Shown here: piece after piece, positions 18,808 to 27,555 of the stretch | Position numbering within the stretch: the first letter of the stretch is position 1 | Layout: every line of letters begins with the position of its first letter | NCBI GenBank assembly: GCA_963593905.1 | Contig: CAVBBL010000002.1 | Location: 132,139 to 196,138 of the forward strand | Length of the DNA stretch: 64,000 nucleotides | Reading direction: 5' to 3' | Source of the DNA: CAG-791 sp963593905 | Lineage (GTDB): Bacteria; Bacillota; Clostridia; Lachnospirales; Lachnospiraceae | Position numbers and translations under genes: made by a program | Notes under the pieces: model-generated | What the model saw: the letters and a program-made list of their open reading frames with translations, nothing else | Told to the model about the DNA's origin: nothing | The model's database searches: none

Positions 18808-20113
18808 GGCGCTGCACCAGGGCTTTTTCCATGCGGTGATCCTTGATGCATTCCACCTGGATATGCATGCCGAAACCATTCACAGAAGGGGTGGCGCCAT
18901 CAGAGGGGACGGTACCGATGAGGGCGAAGACCAGTCCGCCAAAGGTGTCGTACTCCTCTACAGGGAGAGCTAAGTCTAACTGGGCAGCTACATCCTCCAG
19001 TGGCGCAGTACCCTGAATGCGCCAGCTGTCTTTATCGCATTTGACGATTGCGGGAGTTTCTCTGGGGACGCTGATGTCGTCCTCTAAGTCTCCCACGATC
19101 TCCTCTAACAGATCATTCATGGTAATGATACCGCTGACGCCGCCGTATTCATCCAACACGATGGCAAAGTGATTGCGGGATTTCTGCATGTTGCGAAAGA
19201 GGACGTCGGCGCGAACACCCTCCGGTACAAACCAGGCGTGGTGCACGGCGGCGCGCATGACTTCGCTGCGGGTGCGCTGTTTCAGGCGCAGATAATCTTT
19301 GGAATGCAGTACGCCGATGATATTGTCTGGACTGCCGTCGCATACCGGATAGATGGAGTGGCGGGTATCATGAATGGTTTTTTCCCAGGATTCGTCACTG
19401 TCATCGGTCCAAAGCAGGGTTACTTCGGTGCGGTGTGTCATGATGTCTTCCGCCGTGATATCATTGAACTCAAAGATATTTTGAATCATGCTGCTCTCAT
19501 CCGGCAAAATGGTGCCGTTTTGGTTGCCGGCATCCAGCAAGAGACGAATCTCCTCTTCGGCATTTTCCTCCTCTTCACTGTTGGGATCTACACCCAGCAG
19601 GCGAAGAATGCCATTGGTGGAGGCGGAGAAGAGCCATACTGCGGGAATAAAGATCTGGGATACGGTATAGATAAAGCCGGACATGCCGAGGGCAATATCC
19701 TCGGCTTTTTTCATGGCCAGACGCTTGGGAATCAGCTCACCGAGCAGCACTGTGAAATAGGTCAGCACCAAAGTGATGATCACCACGCAGAGAGCGTGGA
19801 TCACAGAGGCAGGGAGAGGAAGACCCAGAGAGCGGAAAAAAACGGCCAGACGCTCCGAAAAGCTTTCTGTAGCCACCGCACTGCTGAGCAGGTTGACCAG
19901 AGTGATGCCTACCTGGATGGTAGAAAGAAATCGGGAAGGCTGCTGCGTTAATTTGGAAAGACGGATAGCCCGCTTATCGCCTTCGGATACCAGCTTGGAG
20001 AGCTTGTTCTCGTTCATGGAGATCACGGCGATCTCGGCACAGGCAAAAACGGCATTAAAGCCGATAAAAACAAATTGCAGTAAAATTAACCATAGTAAGG
20101 GTAAATCTGACAA
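18761..20113 (-). CDS. CNNM/CorC (hemolysin C-type) membrane protein
   Basis: Protein of 450 residues with the DUF21/CNNM membrane domain (about residues 1-190, several hydrophobic segments), a CBS pair (about 215-335) and a CorC_HlyC C-terminal domain (about 350-430, EYDTFGGLVFALIG). Family members are linked to magnesium and cobalt efflux or homeostasis; the 'hemolysin' name is historical. The start is TTG at 20113 with AGGAGG seven bases upstream. Its 3' end overlaps the addA 3' end antisense by 47 bases, so no terminator can lie between the two. Confidence 0.9.
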   Translation of the reverse strand: MSDLPLLWLILLQFVFIGFNAVFACAEIAVISMNENKLSKLVSEGDKRAIRLSKLTQQPSRFLSTIQVGITLVNLLSSAVATESFSERLAVFFRSLGLPLPASVIHALCVVIITLVLTYFTVLLGELIPKRLAMKKAEDIALGMSGFIYTVSQIFIPAVWLFSASTNGILRLLGVDPNSEEEENAEEEIRLLLDAGNQNGTILPDESSMIQNIFEFNDITAEDIMTHRTEVTLLWTDDSDESWEKTIHDTRHSIYPVCDGSPDNIIGVLHSKDYLRLKQRTRSEVMRAAVHHAWFVPEGVRADVLFRNMQKSRNHFAIVLDEYGGVSGIITMNDLLEEIVGDLEDDISVPRETPAIVKCDKDSWRIQGTAPLEDVAAQLDLALPVEEYDTFGGLVFALIGTVPSDGATPSVNGFGMHIQVECIKDHRMEKALVQRLSQEKESPDQEPSNK

Positions 20114-20680
20114 GGTGAAACCTCCTGAAAAATGAATGTTCTTGTTATTGTAAATGCTGTTTGGGACTTTTATATTATCCTGAGCAGTTTGAGGCTGTTT
20201 AAGTGTCTTTTATCTTTAAAATCTGAAAAGATCAAATCAATCCAGAAGTCGTTTGATCCGCCAGTCCTGCCGATACGCAAAAAACACCCAGGGCAAACAA
20301 ACTCTCTTGTTTGCATGAGCGTATCCTTCAGGCGAGAATCCTGCACTGGGCTCACCCCGGTGTCTTAACTTTTTCTTTATAAAAGGAATAGATAGTCGGG
20401 AGATTGGACGTAAAAATACATGGCTCTTGATTGTGGTTGATAAGATATAGTTTCGGTTGGGTGGCTCTGCGTCGGAGTCAGAATGTTCTTTCATTATGTG
20501 TGGAAACCTTCCTTTCGTTGGCAGATATTGTAATATGGAAAGGGCGGATTGTCAATTACTTAGAGAAGTCCGATCATACCTCGGTATGGCATTGTTTGGT
20601 GTCGCCAGATTATGCTCCGGTATACAAGTGTCTAGTGCTGTGTTGCCCGGTCATGCCCTGGGATGCGAGTCATCTGTCAC
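20114..20680. other. Gap with no gene; possible folded element
   Basis: No supported coding region. A foldable segment lies at 20272-20362: GATACGC (20272) pairs with GCGTATC (20319), enclosing a perfect hairpin GCAAACAA/TTGTTTGC (20293-20314), followed by CACTGGG/CCCGGTG (20344-20362). From about 20570 a short motif of the form GGTCATGCCCCGGG recurs in variants (near 20571, 20612, 20646 and 20684), leading into the 248-bp repeats. Confidence 0.4.
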
Positions 20681-20683
20681 ACT

Positions 20684-20931
20684 CCGGTCATGCCCCGGGA
20701 CGCAGCAGAATGTCTCGCACCATGCACTTTGCACCGTTTTGCTAAGGTTTGCCTCTCGCCTACGGATGGCCGGCCCTTAACTCGCATCCCCGCCTGATGC
20801 GGGTCTGCTCAGACAGGCGGGCCTATCGGGCGCGCTCAGAAAGCGCGCCCGATACCATCCTTCGGCTTCGATGCAGACCTAAGCAAAACTGGCGCACAGT
20901 GCAAAGGATGCAAGCCATTCTGTTGCGCCCC
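20684..20931. repeat. 248-bp palindromic element, copy A
   Basis: First of two tandem copies, GC-rich against its surroundings. It contains the same nested inverted repeats as copy B, including TATCGGGCGCGCT/AGCGCGCCCGATA with a five-base loop. Open frames across it are repeat-derived and lack ribosome binding sites, so they are not called as genes. Confidence 0.8.
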
Positions 20932-21179
20932 CCGGTCATGCCCCGGGGCGCGGCAGATGTCTTGCACCATGCACTTTGCGCCGTTTTGCTAAGGTTTGCC
21001 TCTCACCTTCGGATGGCCGGCCCTTAACTCGCATCCCCGCCTGATGCGGGTCTGCTCAGACAGGCGGGCCTATCGGGCGCGCTCAGAAAGCGCGCCCGAT
21101 ACCATCCTTCGGCTTCGGTGCAAACCTAAGCAAAACTGGCGTGCAGTGCAAAGGATGCAAGCCATTCTGCCACGCCCCG
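20932..21179. repeat. 248-bp palindromic element, copy B
   Basis: Second tandem copy. The outer arms are about 50 bases (near 20950-20999 with 21120-21175, imperfect); the inner part of the arms, from GCACTTTGC to AAGGTTTGC, pairs over about 29 bases with few mismatches. Inside are CCCGCCTG (21036-21043)/CAGGCGGG (21061-21068) and a perfect 13-bp hairpin at 21071-21101. The layout fits a miniature inverted-repeat element or a structured RNA. No transposase is present. Confidence 0.8.
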
Positions 21180-21276
21180 AGGCATTACAGTTTGCCAATA
21201 TGCAATCAATTGCAGCTGATTTATAAAAAAAATATAAAACCTTTATACCCCAAGTATAAAATCAGAGACTTTTTCC

Positions 21277-21306
21277 TTGACGCAGGCGTCTTGGGCAGTC
21301 TATAGT
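21277..21306 (+). promoter_or_regulatory. Possible mecA promoter
   Basis: TTGACG (21277-21282), 18 bases, then TATAGT (21301-21306), about 120 bases before mecA. Confidence 0.5.
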
Positions 21307-21426
21307 TACTCTTCAAAGAAGATTTATGCTATACTAAGCATACATTTGCGGGAGATGCCGGCTGGATGATTTTTCAGTTGTTTCCGGCATGAGAGCAAGA
21401 GAGATAAGGGAAGGGAGGAGACCTTC

Positions 21427-22179
21427 ATGAGGATAGAAAAAGTCAACGATAATCAGATACGCTGCACACTGACGGGAGAGGATCTGGCCAAGCGGCAGTT
21501 AAAGATCAGCGAGCTGGCCTACGGCACGGAGAAAGCTAAGAATCTCTTTCGGGACATGATGCAGCAGGCGTCTTTTATGTTTGGGTTTGATGCGGAGAAT
21601 ATTCCGCTGATGATTGAGGCAATTCCGTTAAATTCGGACTGTATCGTATTGATTGTCACTAAGGTGGAGGATCCGGAGGAACTGGATACCCGGTTTTCCA
21701 ATTTTGCGCCTTCTGTGCATGACGGGGAGGATGCCGCGGACAGTGAGGCGGCAGCCGCTTATGAGGCATTGATCAATTCCATCAAAAAGGGCATGGATAC
21801 CGGAGAGGTGGAGACTGCCAGCCAGCCGATGGAGGGCGTACCTACCGAGGAGGAATCGATAGCCAATGCCAAGAAGTTTATCTATACCAATCGTCTGTAT
21901 TCCTTTGCAAACATGAAGGATATCCTGACGGTATCCAGAATTACAGGGGAGGCCTATACCTATCGCAGCTCCCTTTATCAGGATGAAAAGGAGGATAGAT
22001 ATTATCTCTTCCTCTCGATGCCGGATGTGGATACGGTGACAGCGATGCAGCAGGTGCTGTTGATCATGAATGAATACGGCCAGCAGGAGATGAACACCTA
22101 TGCCAGGGAGCAATATCTGCAGGAGCACTGCACCGTGGTGGTGTCGGAGAATGCGCTGCAGGAGCTGGCGATGATTTAG
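21427..22179 (+). CDS. mecA: MecA-type ClpC adaptor protein
   Basis: Adaptor that hands substrates to the ClpC-ClpP protease; in Bacillus it controls ComK. The 250-residue protein has the MecA N-domain start MRIEKVNDNQIRCTLTGEDL, a variable acidic linker (about residues 95-145) and the C-terminal ClpC-binding domain (about 150-240). GGGAGGAG precedes ATG 21427. Competence genes are not seen nearby, so its target here is unknown. It is followed by a strong bidirectional terminator. Confidence 0.9.
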   Translation: MRIEKVNDNQIRCTLTGEDLAKRQLKISELAYGTEKAKNLFRDMMQQASFMFGFDAENIPLMIEAIPLNSDCIVLIVTKVEDPEELDTRFSNFAPSVHDGEDAADSEAAAAYEALINSIKKGMDTGEVETASQPMEGVPTEEESIANAKKFIYTNRLYSFANMKDILTVSRITGEAYTYRSSLYQDEKEDRYYLFLSMPDVDTVTAMQQVLLIMNEYGQQEMNTYAREQYLQEHCTVVVSENALQELAMI

Positions 22180-22191
22180 TAAAAAGATAAG

Positions 22192-22232
22192 AAAAAGGAC
22201 GACGGACATTTATGATGTCGGTCGTCCTTTTT
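22192..22232. terminator. Bidirectional terminator, mecA / DUF1858 gene
   Basis: A near-perfect stem AAAAAGGACGACGGACAT with ATGTCGGTCGTCCTTTTT; A and T runs on both sides serve the two convergent genes. Confidence 0.9.
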
Positions 22233-22296
22233 GCTGTACAGGGTGTTGCATGATAATGGTGCATATTCCCTCAGCGTTTCTTCAGAGCTGTTTAGC

Positions 22297-22488
22297 TTAG
22301 GCCTGCTTGATCTGCTCCATCAGCTCGTTTACATCTACGCCGTGAACCATGGCAGCTTCTGCCAGTGTCTCACCTTGAGAAGCCGGGCAGCCCAGGCAAT
22401 GCATGCCGATGGACATCAGTACAGGAGCAATGTTGGGGTTGATCATCAGCGCTTCGCCGATTTTGGTGTCTTTGGTAATTTCAGCCAT
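22297..22488 (-). CDS. DUF1858 domain protein
   Basis: Small protein of 63 residues, start MAEITKDTKIGEALM. It matches the DUF1858 fold, in which a CxxC-like HCLGCPAS motif follows SIGM; this domain also occurs beside hybrid-cluster and iron-sulfur proteins. Redox or metal binding is plausible but not shown. ATG at 22488 is set by AGAGGG in the leader tail; upstream ATGs fall within the hairpin leader. Confidence 0.85.
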   Translation of the reverse strand: MAEITKDTKIGEALMINPNIAPVLMSIGMHCLGCPASQGETLAEAAMVHGVDVNELMEQIKQA

Positions 22489-22589
22489 TTTTCCCTCTTT
22501 CTGCCGCAGCTTGTATGCGGCGGTGAGAAGAATTTCGCTTATGCGAATCCTTCCTACATTCATTTTATAAAGCCGCAGATTCTTGCGGC
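22489..22589 (-). repeat. Hairpin leader before DUF1858 gene (site 4, minus strand)
   Basis: Read on the minus strand the order is an H-like hairpin (22572-22589), module G (22525-22554), module H (22503-22521), then AGAAAGAGGGAAAA and the start codon. This copy shows that the family is oriented with the gene and not with the chromosome. Confidence 0.75.
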
Positions 22590-22728
22590 AGCTATATTTC
22601 AAACAGCGACAGTATAACGTATTTCGGGAAATCACGCAAGAACCGGACTTTCCTTAGACAAATTCTATAAGTATTCTATAAGCTGGACTTCCTTTAGGAG
22701 AATTCCGGCCTTGGTCGGAACATAGAAT

Positions 22729-22770
22729 AAAGCCGGCGTATCTCTTTTGGCAAGGATACGCCGGCTTTTT
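22729..22770. terminator. Bidirectional terminator after the 31-residue peptide gene
   Basis: AAAGCCGGCGTATC (22729-22742) pairs with GATACGCCGGCTTT (22755-22768). It lies just past the stop of the minus-strand peptide gene; the T run is stronger on the plus strand. Confidence 0.8.
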
Positions 22771-22787
22771 GTCTGCGTGAAATATTT

Positions 22788-22883
22788 TTACTTAGATGTA
22801 ATAGCGGCTACGATACCCAAGATGCTCATTAAAGCAACGGGGCAGCCGATGGTTGTTCCAAGAAGTACGCCAAGTGTAATCAT
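22788..22883 (-). CDS. 31-residue hydrophobic peptide, unknown
   Basis: Reads MITLGVLLGTTIGCP then VALMSILGIVAAITSK, stop TAA. AGAAAGGA lies nine bases before the ATG at 22883, a TATAAT promoter lies about 200 bases upstream, and a terminator starts 18 bases after the stop, so it looks like a complete transcription unit. The peptide is hydrophobic throughout except for its last residue (Lys), so it is probably membrane-inserted. It is not recognised; a small membrane regulator or toxin-like peptide is possible, but nothing decides between them. Confidence 0.6.
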   Translation of the reverse strand: MITLGVLLGTTIGCPVALMSILGIVAAITSK

Positions 22884-23083
22884 AGTGTGTTTTCCTTTCT
22901 TTTTCCTTATTTTGGTGTGTGGTGTTTTAAGTTTTTATTTAAAGTTTTTGTTTTAAGTTTTTATATTTCGTTTGTGATGAGCTTAGGATAACAGCAGAGG
23001 TGTATAAGGAGCGTAACAGCATTGGCGGCGCTGCGTTTTGCTACTAATGTTATCGCTGCAGTGAGTCAATGTTCGATGCGTGG

Positions 23084-23112
23084 ATTATAGTGCAGAGTGG
23101 AGATCGTGAGAA
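23084..23112 (-). promoter_or_regulatory. Likely promoter of the peptide gene
   Basis: On the minus strand: TTCTCA (23107-23112), 17 bases, then a perfect TATAAT (23084-23089). It would give a leader of roughly 190 bases before the peptide start. Confidence 0.5.
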
Positions 23113-23200
23113 ATTTATGCGCTGAGTTTGTGCATGTTTTCAGGAAAAATTGAAAAACTGACAAAAATCATCGGTTTCGCAGTTTCGGGGCCGGGGCTGA

Positions 23201-23230
23201 TTGTAATGTCCGGCAGTCAACGGCTATAAT
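23201..23230 (+). promoter_or_regulatory. Possible promoter, product unknown
   Basis: TTGTAA (23201-23206), 18 bases, TATAAT (23225-23230). AAGGAGGGG follows at 23261 but no start codon is suitably spaced. A 48-codon frame from 23295 lacks a near ribosome binding site. Confidence 0.35.
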
Positions 23231-23269
23231 ATCCCTGCAAGCAGGATAATCCGTATCGAAAAGGAGGGG

Positions 23270-24120
23270 ATAAGAGTAGCCGATTTTATCTGACATGAAC
23301 TATCATCTGAAAGCAGTGAGTCGCAGAATCTGCAGCGTGCTTCCGGTATTTCCGGTAAATAAAGAAGAACATGATATAGGAGCTGCCGCAGACACAGACA
23401 AAAGACCTGTCTTATCGATCTTATCAAATCAAACTAAATAGGCCGGCGCCCTTACCGGTCGATACAGCAGACAGAGGAATGCAGTCTTGGCATGTGATCT
23501 GCTGTGTCTTATCTGAAAAGCCAAAATCATCAAATGAAATCAAAATCATAGATTTAAACGAAAATCCAATAGAAATCTAAACGAAAATCCAATAAAAGTT
23601 CAAACAGAAACACAGAACTTAAAGAAAAGTGAAAAAAGAAACGAACGAAAAAAGATACACATTCTGCATGCAAATTCAGCCACAGCTGCCTGCAGCGGCG
23701 GGAAATCTCTCACGGAAGGAAATGACCTCCTGATGGCAGTAAGGCAAGAAATCAGAAAACGGACAGCCTAAAGGCAGCATAACAACAATACGCCGGGATG
23801 ACCGGAAAACAAAACAGAAGATCCGAATATAGAAATAACAGAAAGGTCGCAGCAGCAACAGCGCTGTCCTGACGGATAGACTTACAGACATTTATCTACA
23901 GAGCAGGCAGAAGCCAGAGCGTCCCCGCCGCGGCGAAGCCGGCGGCAGTGCTGTTGCTGCAGATCTTAAAAATTATGTAAAAATACAGACTGAATACAAT
24001 GGGCGTTACAATACCGATGAAGGGCGGAGCAGTACCTAACACTTCCCCAGACCTCTGTTATGAGCGGACCGGGCATTGTAATGCAAATTCTGCAGGGAAT
24101 GCAGATGACTGGACAGGCAG
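23270..24120. other. Gap with no supported gene
   Basis: About 850 bases without a convincing gene. It holds a hairpin-forming stretch with arms ACAGCAGA/TCTGCTGT near 23460-23511, an A-rich segment with repeated AAACGAAAATCCAATA (about 23560-23600), and no ribosome binding site linked to a long frame. It may carry a small RNA or decayed sequence. Confidence 0.4.
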
Positions 24121-24124
24121 AGTT

Positions 24125-24133
24125 TGTTATAAT
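24125..24133 (+). promoter_or_regulatory. Possible promoter of the GH18 gene
   Basis: Extended -10 TGTTATAAT (TATAAT at 24128-24133), about 175 bases before the GH18 start. No good -35 is seen. Confidence 0.4.
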
Positions 24134-24181
24134 ACTATGCAGTTGCGTAAACGCAAGGTGAGTACAGTGTATGAAGTATAG

Positions 24182-24249
24182 AGTATTTAATACAGAGTGT
24201 TAAATTTAAATAGAGAGTATTCAATACAGAATGTTAAATTTAAATACAG
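24182..24249. repeat. 34-bp tandem repeat, two units
   Basis: Units at 24182 and 24216, each AGTATTTAATACAGAGTG-like followed by TTAAATTTAAAT, with a partial third unit after 24250. Located in the leader of the GH18 gene. Confidence 0.75.
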
Positions 24250-24308
24250 AGGATTAAATACAGAGAATACATGGTATTGTGTACAGGTTATAAGGAAGCT
24301 GCATATAT

Positions 24309-26339
24309 ATGGATAAAAATAACAGACAAAGCAAACCATCCCGAACAGAGGATGATCTGGATGAATTCTTCTTTGAAGAGGACTATGACGGTGCTTATGA
24401 TGATTCGGAATCGGGTTTTTATGATTATGATATAGAAGAGAAGCCTCGTAAGGAAGAAAAGAAGAGAAAACCGAGGGAAGAAAGAGACAGCAGAGAACGA
24501 AAGGAAAGAGAGCGGGCGCGAGGACGTAAAGAGGCTGTAAGAGTAAATCGGCGGACATCTCACCGTGCAGAAAAGCAAAACATCCCGGGGGGAAAACCGG
24601 CAAAGCAAAATCAAAATAAGAGAAAAAATGCAGGGGGCAGGAGAAGAAAGGGCAATCCGGTGCTCCTTCTTGTGCTGCTGATTTTGCTGTTAGGGGCAGC
24701 CTTCGGCGGAAAGCTGTATATGGATCACTATGCCCCTTCGAAGACCATGGCGGATCTGACGGATTATTTCGGCAATACGGACGAGCAGGATGTGCCGGTT
24801 ATTTTGCAGGATTCCCTGTCGGAATACCACGCAAGGCTGATTGATGGCGTCTATTATATGGATATAGAGACGGTACAGAGTGTGTTGAACAGCCGCTTTT
24901 ACTATGGTCAAAATGATGGTTTAGTACTCTACACACTGCCCACAGACATCGTATCCATACCGGTAGGCGGCAACACCTGGAGTGCCGACGGAGGACAGAC
25001 TTACACAGAGGAATACATACCGGCCAGATTGGAGGGGGAGACGCTGTATCTGGCTCTGGAATTTGTGAAGAAGTATACCAATTTTTCCTATGAGGTATTT
25101 ACGGAGCCTAACCGCATGCAGATTTACACCCAGTGGGGTGATGTGCAGACAGCCACGGTAAAGAAGAATACCCAGATTCGTGTGTTGGGCGGTGTAAAGA
25201 GCGACATTCTGACCCAGATCGCCGCAGGCAGTCAGGTACAGGTGCTGGAGACTCTGGAGCACTGGGATAAGGTAAAGACAGCAGACGGCTTCATAGGCTA
25301 TATAGAGAGCAATAAGCTGCAGGATGAGCAGACCACGACCCAGACCCCGGTGACGGATTATACGGAGCCGGAGTATACTACCCACAAGTTGGATGGCAAG
25401 GTGAACATGGTCTGGCACGGCATCTTCGGGTCAGCGGGCAACAGCACCCTGCAGAGCATGATGGCGCAGACCCAGAGTGTCAATGTGGTGGCGCCTACAT
25501 GGTTTTCCATTATGGATGACAATGGTGATATCGAGAGTTATGCAGGATCAGATTACGTGACCTATGCTCATGAAAACGGATGGAAGGTATGGGCAGTAGT
25601 GGATAATTTCAACCAGGAAGGTGTGGATCACGACAATTTCCTCTCATCCCTGAGTAGCAGACAGAATCTGATCTCCCAGTTGATGGCGCAGTGCGCTACC
25701 TATGGTATCGACGGTATCAACGTGGACTTCGAGCAGTTGAGTGTGGAGAGCGGACAGAATTTCATCGAGTTCATTCGGGAACTCTCCGTGGCATGTCGGA
25801 CCAACGGACTGACACTGTCCGTAGATAATTATGTCCGCTATGACTTTAATGACTACTATGGCATAGAGGAGCAGGCGGTAGTGGCAGATTATGTGGTGGT
25901 CATGGGGTATGACGAGCACTACGCAGGCAGTCAGGAGGCAGGAAGCGTGGCCTCCATCAGCTATGTGAGCCACGGTATTACCAGCGCTTTAGAGGATGTG
26001 CCGGCGGACAAACTCATCAACGGCATTCCTTTCTACAGCCGGATCTGGATCACCGATGCCAGCGGCTTGAGTTCCAAGGCATTAGGCATGCAGGATATAC
26101 AGGATTTCATCACCGCTCATGGCATGGAAAAGACCTGGAGTGATGCAGACGGTCAGTATTATGCAGAGTGCACGGAGGATGGCACAAAGTACCAGATCTG
26201 GATCGAGGATGCCGAGTCGGTGAATGCCAAGCTGACCTTGATGCAGAGCTATAATCTGGCCGGTGTGGCAGAATGGAAGCTGGGCTTTGAGACCGCGGAT
26301 ATCTGGAATGAGATTGCATCCTATATGCAGACGCAGTAA
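24309..26339 (+). CDS. Membrane-anchored GH18 family protein with SH3 domain
   Basis: Protein of 676 residues. Residues 1-115 form a highly charged, probably cytoplasmic tail (acidic then Arg/Lys-rich). One membrane segment is at about 116-138. The outer part has a central region, a bacterial SH3 domain at about 285-345, and a GH18 barrel at about 365-670 with the catalytic signature DGINVDFEQL (Glu475). Related YaaH/YkvQ-type proteins act on peptidoglycan or spore cortex. The role here, cell-wall remodelling, is inference. AAGGA lies 12 bases before the ATG. Confidence 0.85.
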   Translation: MDKNNRQSKPSRTEDDLDEFFFEEDYDGAYDDSESGFYDYDIEEKPRKEEKKRKPREERDSRERKERERARGRKEAVRVNRRTSHRAEKQNIPGGKPAKQNQNKRKNAGGRRRKGNPVLLLVLLILLLGAAFGGKLYMDHYAPSKTMADLTDYFGNTDEQDVPVILQDSLSEYHARLIDGVYYMDIETVQSVLNSRFYYGQNDGLVLYTLPTDIVSIPVGGNTWSADGGQTYTEEYIPARLEGETLYLALEFVKKYTNFSYEVFTEPNRMQIYTQWGDVQTATVKKNTQIRVLGGVKSDILTQIAAGSQVQVLETLEHWDKVKTADGFIGYIESNKLQDEQTTTQTPVTDYTEPEYTTHKLDGKVNMVWHGIFGSAGNSTLQSMMAQTQSVNVVAPTWFSIMDDNGDIESYAGSDYVTYAHENGWKVWAVVDNFNQEGVDHDNFLSSLSSRQNLISQLMAQCATYGIDGINVDFEQLSVESGQNFIEFIRELSVACRTNGLTLSVDNYVRYDFNDYYGIEEQAVVADYVVVMGYDEHYAGSQEAGSVASISYVSHGITSALEDVPADKLINGIPFYSRIWITDASGLSSKALGMQDIQDFITAHGMEKTWSDADGQYYAECTEDGTKYQIWIEDAESVNAKLTLMQSYNLAGVAEWKLGFETADIWNEIASYMQTQ

Positions 26340-26450
26340 AATTCCATCAAGGGCACCGGGCAAAAAAAGAAATAGCTTCACAGAGGCCTTACGCAGCCGG
26401 CGATATGGCATGCGAATGGACAGTAACAGTAACGGAAAGGCAGAAACAGT

Positions 26451-27521
26451 TTGCACACAGAGCTGATCAAAATAGATGAAAAAAATATAGATAGGGCAGC
26501 CATCGACAGAGCCGGAGAGATTCTGCGCCGGGGCGGCTTGGTGGCATTCCCCACGGAGACCGTATACGGATTAGGAGGCGATGCGCTGAATGCCGCATCC
26601 TCTAAAAAGATTTATGCGGCCAAGGGCAGACCTTCGGATAACCCGCTGATCGTGCATATCGCAGATCTGGAGATGCTGGATGATATCGTACAGGAGGTGC
26701 CGGAGGCAGCAAGGAAGCTGGCAGCAGCCTTTTGGCCGGGCCCCTTGACCATGATTTTTCAAAAGAGTGAAAAGGTGCCTTTGGAGACCACCGGCGGATT
26801 GCAGACCGTGGCGGTTCGCTTCCCCAGTCATCCTACAGCCCAGGCCTTTATCAGGGCAGCCGGTGGCTATGTGGCGGCGCCCAGCGCCAATCGCTCCGGC
26901 AGACCATCCCCTACGCTGGCACAGTATTGCATGGAGGATCTGGACGGCCGGGTGGAAATGATCCTGGACGGCGGACAGGTAGGCATCGGCCTGGAGTCCA
27001 CCATCATTGATCTGACGGAAGGAAAGCCGATCATCTTGCGGCCGGGCTATATCACCAGGGAGATGCTCTCCGAGGTTTTAGGAGAGGTAGATACAGATCA
27101 GACGATCCTGCGGGCGGATTCCGGTCAGGCACCGAAGGCACCCGGCATGAAATATCGCCACTATGCACCTAAGGGAGATCTGGCCATCGTAGAAGGTGCC
27201 AGAGAAGATGTGGTGGCCTGTATTAACACCAGATGTAAAGCGGCCATGGAAGCAGGACAGAAGACGGGCATCATCTGCACGGATGAGACCAAGGCTCTTT
27301 ATCATGCAGACAGTGTAAAGAGCGCCGGCAGCCGGGAGGATGAGGAAGGTATCGCCAGAGAGCTGTTCCGGATCCTGCGGGAATTCGATGATGAAGGCAT
27401 GGAGGTTATGTTTTCAGAGGCATTCTCGGAGGGCGGTGTAGGGCAGGCCATTATGAACCGGCTGATGAAGGCGGCGGGACATCATATCATTCAGGCCGAA
27501 GAGAAAATGCCGGAGAAGTAG
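26451..27521 (+). CDS. L-threonylcarbamoyladenylate synthase (Sua5 type)
   Basis: Makes threonylcarbamoyl-AMP from threonine, bicarbonate and ATP for t6A modification of tRNA. The YrdC domain (residues ~1-215) shows FPTETVYGLGGDA, KGRPSDNPLIVH and SANRSGRPSPT; the C-terminal Sua5 domain (~220-345) ends in FSEGGVGQAIMNRL-like sequence. The 356 residues fit the two-domain Sua5 form and not the short TsaC. It starts with TTG at 26451 with GGAAAGG ten bases upstream; no ATG is better placed. Confidence 0.93.
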   Translation: MHTELIKIDEKNIDRAAIDRAGEILRRGGLVAFPTETVYGLGGDALNAASSKKIYAAKGRPSDNPLIVHIADLEMLDDIVQEVPEAARKLAAAFWPGPLTMIFQKSEKVPLETTGGLQTVAVRFPSHPTAQAFIRAAGGYVAAPSANRSGRPSPTLAQYCMEDLDGRVEMILDGGQVGIGLESTIIDLTEGKPIILRPGYITREMLSEVLGEVDTDQTILRADSGQAPKAPGMKYRHYAPKGDLAIVEGAREDVVACINTRCKAAMEAGQKTGIICTDETKALYHADSVKSAGSREDEEGIARELFRILREFDDEGMEVMFSEAFSEGGVGQAIMNRLMKAAGHHIIQAEEKMPEK

Positions 27522-27555
27522 CAGCGCAAAGAATGGCGATATAGAAAGCGAAACA

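Noticed and set aside
20457..21226. Overlapping open frames of 76-107 codons in the repeat gap
   Set aside because: They follow the 248-bp repeat units, repeat each other, and have no ribosome binding sites; best explained as repeat-derived.
23295..23441. 48-codon frame after the TATAAT at 23225
   Set aside because: The AAGGAGGGG is about 25 bases from its ATG and the peptide has no recognisable features; left as part of a gap.
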